Made by a program: the position numbers and the translations under genes. The notes below the pieces were generated by a model. It saw nothing but the letters and a program-made list of their open reading frames with translations, was not told the DNA's origin and made no database searches. Shown here one piece after another: positions 6,329 to 12,216 of a stretch of 15,303 bases of DNA. The stretch lies in the NCBI GenBank assembly GCA_018897395.1, contig JAHIKV010000039.1, positions 1-15,303 of the forward strand. The letters are read 5' to 3'. This DNA is from Planctomycetota bacterium. GTDB taxonomy: Bacteria; Planctomycetota; Planctomycetia; Pirellulales; Thermoguttaceae. The stretch's first letter is position 1. Every line of letters begins with the position of its first letter.

Positions 6329-6560
6329 CGTTCCCACGGTCCTCCGTGGGAACGCACTGCCCGCGACGCTCTGAGACTGTGAATTTTTCGATTTGGCGTC
6401 GTTGCGACCACAATCCGTAGGGTGCGTGAAACGCACCATGCACTACCGGTTGTGGTGCGTTTCACGCACCCTACAAAAATTCACATCCTCTCTGCGTCGC
6501 CCCCGCCGCCGACGCGGAGCGTCGGGACAAGGGGTTCCCACGCGGAGCATGGGAACCAGG
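6329..6560. repeat. Family B repeat interrupted by a second palindromic element
   Basis: The left part (6329-6372) carries H1 and the first half of H2. The right part (6491-6560) carries the rest of H2, then H3 and H4. Removing 6373-6490 and one copy of TCT restores an H2 identical to that of the tandem copies. It lies inside the pnt operon, between pntAA and pntAb. Confidence 0.88.
6373..6490. mobile_element. 118-bp MITE-like palindromic element inserted in family B
   Basis: The outer ends 6373-6388 and 6475-6490 are inverted over 16 bp with 14 matches, including a perfect 11-bp TGTGAATTTTT. A perfect 22-bp inner inverted repeat (6417-6438 with 6453-6474, starting GTAGGGTGCGTGAAACGCAC) has a 14-nt loop. 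The flanks show a 3-bp (TCT) or 4-bp (CTCT) duplication. There is no coding capacity. The inner motif resembles GTAGGGTGCGT repeats that I recall in cyanobacteria and other phyla. The mobilising enzyme is unknown. Confidence 0.8.
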
Positions 6561-6567
6561 GTATCGT

Positions 6568-6585
6568 GCCGGGTCTCGACCCGGC
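6568..6585. repeat. Hairpin abutting the pntAA stop codon
   Basis: GCCGGGTC and its complement are separated by two bases (6568-6585). On the minus strand the hairpin starts on the base after the TAG of pntAA (6586-6588). The motif GTAGGCCGGGTC... recurs in many genomes by my recollection, and if so the element may itself supply the stop codon. Confidence 0.7.
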
Positions 6586-7731
6586 CTACTTCAGTAAATC
6601 GCCGACACGGACATTCACGACCGCCCCGTCGCGGGCGACCAGCGTCTCGCGGATGACTTCGTCCTCCATGTCCATTTCCAGCTTCCCCTCCCTAACCATC
6701 AACATCAGGAAGGTACATGCGTTCTTGGCGAACATCTGGCTGGCGTGATACGGCGCGGTAGACGGCAGATTCGTGGGCCCGAGGATCGTCACCCCGTGCT
6801 CGACGACCTGCTGGTCCGGCTTGGTCAACTCGCAATTGCCGCCTCGCTCCGCCGCGAGATCGACGATCACCGAGCCGGGCGTCATGCCGGCGACCATCTC
6901 CGCGGTAATCAAGATCGGCGCCTTTTTGCCCGGCACCGCCGCCGTTGTGATCACCACGTCTTGTTCGGCTACGACGCGGGCCATGAACTCGCGCTGCTTG
7001 CGGTAGAACTCCTCTCCCATTGCCTGGGCGTATCCGCCCTTGTCTTCCGCCCCGCCCGCCTCCAGCTCCATCTCGACGAACTTCGCGCCCAGGCTGAGCA
7101 CTTGTTCCTTGACCGCCGGCCGGACGTCGTAGGCCGAAACCAGGGCGCCCAACCGCCGGGCGGTGGCGATGGCCTGCAAACCGGCCACGCCCACCCCCAC
7201 GATAAACACCCTCGCCGGCGAGAGCGTACCCGCGGCGGTCATCAACATGGGGAACATCTTGGGCAGCGTCTCGGCGGCCAGCAGCACCGCCTTGTAGCCC
7301 GCCACCGTGGCCATCGACGAAAGTACGTCCATGCTCTGCGCGCGGGTGATGCGCGGCAAAAGTTCCAGCGCGAACAGCGACACTCCGCGGGAGGCCAATT
7401 CGGCGGCCCCTTTCGGGCTGCCCAACGGGTCGCATAAGGCGATCACCACTTGGCCCTTACGATAAAGTTCCAGGTCTTTGCTGCCGGTCTGGGGGCTGGC
7501 CCCGGCGGCACGCACTTGCAAGATGACTTCGCCCGCGAAGACCTCCTGGCGGGTATTGACGATCTTGGCCCCTTTGTCGATATATTGTTGATCGATGTAG
7601 CCCGCCGATTCTCCGGCCCCAGTTTCAACCAGAACTTCCATCCCGGCTTTGATCAACTGGGCAGCCGCAGCCGGAATCAAGGCGACTCGCCGCTCGCCGG
7701 GGTGACTTTCACGCGGAACTGCAACAATCAT
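6586..7731 (-). CDS. pntAA: NAD(P) transhydrogenase subunit alpha part 1 (NAD-binding)
   Basis: This is the soluble domain I of proton-translocating transhydrogenase. It binds NAD(H) and shares its fold with alanine dehydrogenase. Recognisable segments are the N-terminal VPRESHPGERRVALIP, the mobile-loop region RAQSMDVLSSMATVAGYKAV (130-149), the Rossmann loop GVGVAG (179-184), AYDVRP, and TTAAVPGKKAPILIT. ATG 7729-7731 (381 aa, MIVAVPRES) matches the family start; a longer frame to 7788 would run into the promoter. A well-formed promoter lies 44-72 bp upstream. It is the first gene of the operon, but 295 bp of repeats separate it from pntAb, an unusually long gap for obligate partners. Confidence 0.97.
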   Translation of the reverse strand: MIVAVPRESHPGERRVALIPAAAAQLIKAGMEVLVETGAGESAGYIDQQYIDKGAKIVNTRQEVFAGEVILQVRAAGASPQTGSKDLELYRKGQVVIALCDPLGSPKGAAELASRGVSLFALELLPRITRAQSMDVLSSMATVAGYKAVLLAAETLPKMFPMLMTAAGTLSPARVFIVGVGVAGLQAIATARRLGALVSAYDVRPAVKEQVLSLGAKFVEMELEAGGAEDKGGYAQAMGEEFYRKQREFMARVVAEQDVVITTAAVPGKKAPILITAEMVAGMTPGSVIVDLAAERGGNCELTKPDQQVVEHGVTILGPTNLPSTAPYHASQMFAKNACTFLMLMVREGKLEMDMEDEVIRETLVARDGAVVNVRVGDLLK

Positions 7732-7774
7732 GGCTTGCCTATCCCATCTAGTTTTAGAAGGGGTAAAAGCAGAA

Positions 7775-7803
7775 ATCATAACAAGCATTACCGCTACTGT
7801 AAA
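7775..7803 (-). promoter_or_regulatory. Predicted promoter of the pnt operon
   Basis: On the minus strand, TTTACA (7798-7803), a 17-bp spacer and TATGAT (7775-7780) form a close match to a sigma70 promoter. The expected start near 7768 leaves a leader of about 37 nt before pntAA. Confidence 0.55.
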
Positions 7804-7983
7804 CAGGCCCGTTTTCCCCTTGTCGCACTACCCGAAGGCGGGGCTTCGGCCCTAATTCTCGCAAAATCGCCGGTACATTTCTCCCCAGGACGGGAACTTA
7901 GGGAAAATTAGCCCCCGGCTATAAATGTTGATGTTGTTCTCTCGAACTCAATCGGCGGCAACCCGATTCTTTTCCCAACCATC

Positions 7984-8012
7984 TTGTCAGCCTCCCGAAG
8001 AGCCGATAAACT
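7984..8012 (+). promoter_or_regulatory. Predicted promoter of rplM-rpsI
   Basis: TTGTCA (7984-7989), a 17-bp spacer and TAAACT (8007-8012). The expected start near 8019 gives a leader of about 34 nt. The rplU promoter has the same -10 hexamer. Confidence 0.5.
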
Positions 8013-8052
8013 ACGGGTTTCTCATGTCCCGGCAGTTGTGCGAGTAAATAGT

Positions 8053-8499
8053 ATGCAGCGGACCAAAACCTACATGGCGCGGCCAGACGAAATCGAACCG
8101 AAATGGTGGCTGGTCGATGCCGGCGACAAAGTGGTCGGGCGTTTGGCGAGCGACCTGGCGATGGTGCTGATGGGCAAACACCGCCCCACGTATACTCCGC
8201 ACATCGACAACGGCGATTACGTCGTCGTCATCAACGCCGACAAAGTGGTGTTTACCGGGAACAAATGGCAGAAAAAGAAATACGCCTGGTACACGGGCTA
8301 TCCGCGTCAACGCACCGAGACCGCGGCCAAGCGGTTCGAGCGGAAGCCGGAGCTGATCCTCCGCGAGGCCGTCCGCCGCATGTTGCCCAAGAATAAATTG
8401 GCCTTCAAAACCCTTTCTAAACTGAAAATCTACGCCGGCACGGAGCATCCGCATCAGGCCCAACTGCCGGAACCAAAAGAACTCGGAATCAAGGACTAG
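8053..8499 (+). CDS. rplM: 50S ribosomal protein L13 (uL13)
   Basis: This is an early-assembly protein of the large subunit that binds 23S rRNA. The 148-aa product shows the family pattern: [75 protein letters not shown] and [17 protein letters not shown] 8053 is chosen because family members begin a few residues before KTYMA and it lies just downstream of the promoter. GTG 8038, in frame, is possible. There is no clear Shine-Dalgarno. The next gene, rpsI, starts 6 nt after the stop, the usual pairing in bacteria. Confidence 0.97.
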   Translation: MQRTKTYMARPDEIEPKWWLVDAGDKVVGRLASDLAMVLMGKHRPTYTPHIDNGDYVVVINADKVVFTGNKWQKKKYAWYTGYPRQRTETAAKRFERKPELILREAVRRMLPKNKLAFKTLSKLKIYAGTEHPHQAQLPEPKELGIKD

Positions 8500-8505
8500 T
8501 CATCC

Positions 8506-8907
8506 ATGGCAGTCGTCAAGAGCAACGAAATCCTCGGCACGGGAAGACGAAAGAGTTCCGTCGCGCGGGTGCGCATCCGTCCCGGTGAAGGGGCCATCCG
8601 CATCAACGACCGCGAACTGGAGAGCTATTTCTACAACACGCGGCAGAGGAACGCCGTGCTGGCCCCGCTGGAACAGACCGGCAAGCGGACCGAGATCGAC
8701 GTGCGGATCCGCGTCGACGGCGGCGGGATCGCCGGCCAGGCCGACGCCTGCAAGCTGGGCATCGCACGTGCGCTGAAAAAGTACGACGAGCACTTGGCCG
8801 ACGGTCTGCGCGACTCGGGCCTGTTGACCCGCGACGGGCGGATGAAAGAACGCAAGAAATACGGCCTCCGCGGCGCACGGCGCGGAACGCAGTTCTCGAA
8901 ACGTTAG
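8506..8907 (+). CDS. rpsI: 30S ribosomal protein S9 (uS9)
   Basis: This small-subunit protein has a C-terminal tail that reaches the P-site tRNA. The 133-aa product has GTGRRKSSVARVRIRPG, IRINDRELESYF, the glycine-rich VDGGGIAGQADACKLGIARAL and the basic tail ending GARRGTQFSKR, whose terminal SKR is conserved. It is co-transcribed with rplM. There is no ribosome site upstream, so coupling to rplM translation is likely. A palindromic composite begins two bases after the stop codon. Confidence 0.97.
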   Translation: MAVVKSNEILGTGRRKSSVARVRIRPGEGAIRINDRELESYFYNTRQRNAVLAPLEQTGKRTEIDVRIRVDGGGIAGQADACKLGIARALKKYDEHLADGLRDSGLLTRDGRMKERKKYGLRGARRGTQFSKR

Positions 8908-8909
8908 CA

Positions 8910-9043
8910 GCCTATTGAAAAAGTCGGGCTTTGGGCGCCACTGCCATTGTTGGGGTGGCAGTTGTACTGCCACCCCTGTTTTTGCCGCGTTTCCCGGGGT
9001 GGCAGTACAACTGCCACCCCAACATGTGGCTTTTTCAACGGGC
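8910..9043. repeat. Composite palindrome: inverted ends around two opposed family A copies
   Basis: The outer ends GCCTATTGAAAAAGTC (8910-8925) and 9028-9043 are inverted, with a perfect 9-bp TTGAAAAAG core. Inside are two family A palindromes with perfect 11-bp arms (8952-8976, spacer TGT; 8996-9020, spacer ACA). The second is the exact reverse complement of the first, so the whole 134 bp has one dyad axis near 8986. It lies just after rpsI, between convergent operons. It may be a MITE-like element or a two-way 3'-end structure. Confidence 0.8.
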
Positions 9044-9069
9044 AGCGGCGGTTGGACGCATCAAACCGT

Positions 9070-9110
9070 GCCCCGGGTGTATTCACCCGGGGCTAAATAG
9101 CTGTTTTTTT
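9070..9110 (+). terminator. Possible terminator between rpsI and rplU
   Basis: The perfect 10-bp stem GCCCCGGGTG (9070-9079) and its complement (9084-9093) have a TATT loop. A run of seven T occurs at 9104-9110, 10 nt past the stem, farther than in a classical terminator. The hairpin could also cap transcripts of rplU on the other strand. Confidence 0.45.
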
Positions 9111-9119
9111 GTGCTCCGA

Positions 9120-9434
9120 TTACCCAATCTCGATCTTGCTGATCTTCACTCGGGTATAGAGTTGCCGGTGTCCAGCCTTGCGGCGATATCCCTTTCGCCG
9201 CAGGGCCTTCTGGACGACGAGTTTTGGGCCTTGCGCCATCGAAAGAACTTCGGCCGTCACGGACGCCCCTTCCAGAACCGGCTGGCCGACCATCAATTGG
9301 TCGTCGTCCCGACAGGCCAAAACGCGGTCGAAGACGATCTTTTCGCCGGCCGGCAGGTCGCGGTAGTCGATGTCCAATTCCTGTCCCTCGGCGACCTTAA
9401 GCTGTTGTCCGCCTTCGGAGATTATTGCGTACAT
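9120..9434 (-). CDS. rplU: 50S ribosomal protein L21 (bL21)
   Basis: This 23S rRNA-binding large-subunit protein is 104 aa, the normal length. Motifs are MYAIISEGGQQLKV, the central FDRVLA, the GASVTAEVL region and the basic end KALRRKGYRRKAGHRQLYTRVKI (split: KALRRKGYRRKAGHR then QLYTRVKI). It lies downstream of RNase E/G, the common arrangement, but rpmA (L27), its usual partner, is absent; the gene is followed by the convergent rpsI. A separate promoter can be read 44 bp upstream, so it need not depend on the rng transcript. Confidence 0.96.
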   Translation of the reverse strand: MYAIISEGGQQLKVAEGQELDIDYRDLPAGEKIVFDRVLACRDDDQLMVGQPVLEGASVTAEVLSMAQGPKLVVQKALRRKGYRRKAGHRQLYTRVKISKIEIG

Positions 9435-9477
9435 GGGTCAATCCTGCATGTTTGTCCCGTCTAATCGGAAACCAACA

Positions 9478-9507
9478 AGTTTAGCAGATCGACTCGGAGT
9501 TGTTCAA
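9478..9507 (-). promoter_or_regulatory. Predicted promoter of rplU
   Basis: On the minus strand, TTGAAC (9502-9507), an 18-bp spacer and TAAACT (9478-9483). A start near 9471 gives a leader of about 37 nt. The -10 is identical to that of rplM. Confidence 0.45.
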
Positions 9508-9535
9508 GGGGCGTATAGGCCATCGCCGTTGAATT

Positions 9536-9594
9536 AGCCGCAAGGCCAAGAGCCGCAAGCCTTTGCGACCAACGGTCAGGCGGCGCGACCAACG
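9536..9594. repeat. Short direct repeats in the rng-rplU spacer
   Basis: AGCCGCAAG occurs at 9536-9544 and 9551-9559, and GCGACCAACG at 9565-9574 and 9585-9594. They lie between the rng stop and the rplU promoter. No clear hairpin or gene was found. They might be a transcript-processing or leader region, but nothing proves this. Confidence 0.55.
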
Positions 9595-9617
9595 CAGCGC
9601 GGCTTTATGTGAGGGCA

Positions 9618-11255
9618 TTACGGAAACTTAACTTGCCGGTCCTCGGCGTCGCGGCAGTCGAACGCCAGGTGTTCGGGCGCGGCCGTCTCGACGCCGGTGA
9701 TCTCGACCGACATCTCGCCTTCTTCCTCGAGCCGGGCAAGCTCGTGCCGCTTGCGGTTGTTCAGGTAATCGGCCACGTCCTCGGCCACCGTGACGGCGAC
9801 CCGTTTGATCGCCGGGCGTTGGCCGGCCAGGATCATCATGCGGACGACGTCGATCGCCATGCTCTCGGCGGTTTTCACGACGCCCACCCCGTTGCAGGCC
9901 GAACACTCCCTATAAGCGCTCCGTTTCGGGTTTGTGCGGATTCGTTGTCGGGTCATCTCGACCAGTCCGAAGGGGCTTGTTCTCAGTATTTTGGTCCGTG
10001 CCCGATCTCGACGCATCGCGTCGCGCAACGCCCGCTCGACGCCGTGGCGATGATTTTCCTTGCGCATGTCGATGAAATCGTTTACGATCACCCCGCCCAG
10101 GTCGCGGAGGCGGAGTTGGCGTGCGATCTCCTTCGCCGCGTGGAGATTCATTTGGTAGGCGGTTTCCTCGGCGGAGTCCTCGGCGCGGAAACTGCCGCTA
10201 TTGACGTCGATGGCCACCAGGGCCTCGGTCTGGTCGATGACGATCGACCCGCCCGATTTCAGCGGTACGCGGCGACAGTGGATTTTGGAGATTTCCTCGT
10301 CGAGGTTGTACTTACAGAAGAGCGGTTCCTTGCCCTCGTAAAATTGCAGTCGATGTACGCTGCGGGGCATCACCAGTTGCAGGAACTCTTTTGCCCGCTC
10401 GTAGGCCTTCTCCTCGTCGATGTAGATAGTGTTGACATCCGCGGTGAAGATGTCCCGGATGGTGCGGATAATCATGTCGCTTTCTTCGTAGATGCCGGCC
10501 GGGGCGGGCAGCCGCTTGATCCGCCGGGCGATCACCTTCCACAGGCGGAGCAGGTAGGCCATGTCGCGGGAAAGCTCGCGGCGGGTGCGGTCGCTGCCCG
10601 CGGTGCGGACGATGAACCCCACGCCCTTCGGCGGATTCAGTTCGAGCATGATGTCTCGCAGCCGGCGGCGGGTCGTCTCGTCCTCGATCTTCCGCGAGAC
10701 GCCGATCCGCCCCAAGGCGGGCATCAAGACCAGGTAGCGGCCGGGGATGCTGATGTAGGTCGAGAGCGTAGGCCCCTTCGCGCCGATCCCCTCCTTGATG
10801 ACTTGCACGAGCACTTCGTCGCCCCGGCGGAGGATTTCCTGAATGGGCGGTTTGAAGCGGGGCCGGGCGCTGTAGCGGAAGTTGCGCGGCCGCTGTCGGG
10901 GCTGGTCTTCCGTACCCTCCTCGAACTCGTCGCCCACGGCCGATTCGCCGTTGCGGCGCGGCGGACGGCACGGGCCGCTCGGTCCGAGGGCCTTGTCCGG
11001 ATCGAAGCCGCCCTGGCGGAAATACTCCGGCTCGACGTCGCTGACGTGCAGGAATCCGTTCCGGCCGACGCCGAAATCGACGAACGCCGCCTGGATGCTC
11101 GGCTCCAGGTTGACCACGACGCCTTTGTAAATGTTTCCTACGTAATTGTCTTGTCCTGACCGTTCAACGTAAAGTTCTTCCAGGACTCCATCCTCAACGA
11201 TCGCAATGCGGCATTCTTCCGGCTGCGCGACGTTGATCAACATTTCCTGTTTCAT
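9618..11255 (-). CDS. rng: Ribonuclease E/G family endoribonuclease
   Basis: This single-strand-specific endoribonuclease would act in rRNA processing and mRNA decay. The 545-aa product opens with an S1 RNA-binding domain (NYVGNIYKGVV, AAFVDFGVGRNGFLHVSD) split by a charged, arginine-rich linker of about 55 residues before LVQVIKEGIGAKGP. The DNase I-like catalytic site keeps both metal-binding aspartates, in VAIDVNSG (Asp350) and VNDFIDM (Asp393). The zinc-link motif CSAC (Cys451, Cys454) predicts the usual dimer-of-dimers. It ends about 90 residues later without a degradosome scaffold tail, so it is RNase G-like in size. ATG 11253-11255 is chosen from the conserved MKQEMLINVAQPEECRIA start. 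It follows the DUF2344 gene by 75 bp, probably in one operon. Confidence 0.95.
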   Translation of the reverse strand: MKQEMLINVAQPEECRIAIVEDGVLEELYVERSGQDNYVGNIYKGVVVNLEPSIQAAFVDFGVGRNGFLHVSDVEPEYFRQGGFDPDKALGPSGPCRPPRRNGESAVGDEFEEGTEDQPRQRPRNFRYSARPRFKPPIQEILRRGDEVLVQVIKEGIGAKGPTLSTYISIPGRYLVLMPALGRIGVSRKIEDETTRRRLRDIMLELNPPKGVGFIVRTAGSDRTRRELSRDMAYLLRLWKVIARRIKRLPAPAGIYEESDMIIRTIRDIFTADVNTIYIDEEKAYERAKEFLQLVMPRSVHRLQFYEGKEPLFCKYNLDEEISKIHCRRVPLKSGGSIVIDQTEALVAIDVNSGSFRAEDSAEETAYQMNLHAAKEIARQLRLRDLGGVIVNDFIDMRKENHRHGVERALRDAMRRDRARTKILRTSPFGLVEMTRQRIRTNPKRSAYRECSACNGVGVVKTAESMAIDVVRMMILAGQRPAIKRVAVTVAEDVADYLNNRKRHELARLEEEGEMSVEITGVETAAPEHLAFDCRDAEDRQVKFP

Positions 11256-11330
11256 GTTCTCGCTTTCTAGTTCGGCAATACCGACCAGCAAGCATTCGTG
11301 AAGTGCAGGGCAAGCGTCGAGAGGGAAGGC

Positions 11331-11963
11331 TCATTGGCGGACCTCCACTGCGGTGCGGCGCAGTCGGGCGCCTTGCCGTTCGAGATCGGCCAGTCCCAAG
11401 GCCGCCAGCACGTCGCGCGGTCCGGCGCTTCCGCCGCGCTGGGCGACGTCCAGCCGCATGGTCAGCCCGTCGCTGGCCAACGCCAGTTCCAAGACCAGCG
11501 GGCGCAGCTCGATCGACACGCGCCGATTGGGGCGGGTGATCGGCCAAGACGAAGCGGACAGCAGCCGCTCGATGCGCTCGGGGAGTCCGGCCGGCGGGGG
11601 CGAGGGAATCGAGGCTTCGTAGCGGAGGCTCTGGACGCGGGCCTTCGGGCCGCCTTCGGGCAGAACTTCCGCCGCGCGGAACTCCAACCCCGGCGGGGCG
11701 TGCGGCGCCAAACGCCGCAATAGCTCCTCGGCGATGGTCGATTCGGCCAGTTCCACTTCCATCACTTCGTCTAGTCCCTCGATTCCAACCGCCAAGGCCG
11801 CGGGGAACGTCATCCGAGGCTTCGGATGGAACCCCTGACTGAAACTCATTGCCAGCCCGGCGCGGCGGAATACCCGCTCGAAACACCGCATCAGGTCGCG
11901 GTGTCCGATCAGCCGCAGGTCTCCCTGCTTTGCAAAACGAATGCGTACTCGTAATCGAACCAT
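11331..11963 (-). CDS. Radical-SAM-associated DUF2344 (TIGR03936-like) protein
   Basis: The 210-aa product matches the DUF2344 family at its N-terminus: RVRIRFAKQGDLRLIGHRDL, then FERVFRRAGLAMSFSQGFHPKP and FPAALAVGIEG. The family usually sits beside, or is fused to, a B12-binding radical SAM protein (TIGR03960) and precedes RNase E/G and rplU. Here the radical SAM partner is not adjacent; repeats and ptsI lie upstream. The exact reaction is not established, and an RNA or tRNA modification link is only suggested by its neighbours. ATG 11961-11963 is chosen by homology. The frame runs on to 12236 only through repeat DNA. The AT-rich stretch at 12000-12080 probably holds the promoter, but I cannot pick a clear one. 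Confidence 0.88.
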   Translation of the reverse strand: MVRLRVRIRFAKQGDLRLIGHRDLMRCFERVFRRAGLAMSFSQGFHPKPRMTFPAALAVGIEGLDEVMEVELAESTIAEELLRRLAPHAPPGLEFRAAEVLPEGGPKARVQSLRYEASIPSPPPAGLPERIERLLSASSWPITRPNRRVSIELRPLVLELALASDGLTMRLDVAQRGGSAGPRDVLAALGLADLERQGARLRRTAVEVRQ

Positions 11964-12080
11964 TAGTTCGAATTTCCCCGTCACTGCCGTTGCCGGCGGG
12001 GAACCAAAAATAAACCGGTTGTATTCTTTTCCTAATAAATGTTTGGAATATCGACGCGATATTTTCGGTCGACAGAATAG

Positions 12081-12189
12081 CCGGGGGCCAACAGCCCCCG
12101 GAATTCCTGGTTCCCACGCTCCGCGTGGGAACCCACATTTTCCGACGCTCTCCGTCGCCACCCGCCGTTCCCACGCGGAGCATGGGAAC
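12081..12189. repeat. Hairpin cluster with a family B variant, downstream of ptsI
   Basis: Three hairpins lie in a row. CCGGGGGC with its complement spans 12081-12101. A perfect 11-bp stem GGTTCCCACGC with its complement spans 12109-12133. GTTCCCA/TGGGAAC spans 12167-12189. A short CGACG/CGTCG stem lies between the last two. The cluster resembles family B with H1 replaced by an H4-type stem. It follows ptsI on the minus strand after a 27-nt gap and precedes the DUF2344 operon. Confidence 0.85.
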
Positions 12190-12216
12190 GAGAGGATGGT
12201 TTCAGCAGCAATCACT

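Larger units (their letters stand above)
7732..8052. other. Divergent control region between pntAA and rplM
   Basis: This 321-bp gap holds one readable promoter for each flanking operon. It also has a 6-bp hairpin (CCGAAG 7832-7837, CTTCGG 7844-7849) midway and an AT-richer patch around 7900-7930. No family A or B repeat is present, unlike most gaps here, and I see no convincing gene in it. Confidence 0.6.

Noticed and set aside
9609..11159. A 516-codon open frame on the plus strand
   Set aside because: It lies opposite the RNase E/G gene, which has both catalytic aspartates and the zinc-link motif. The plus-strand product matches nothing I know.
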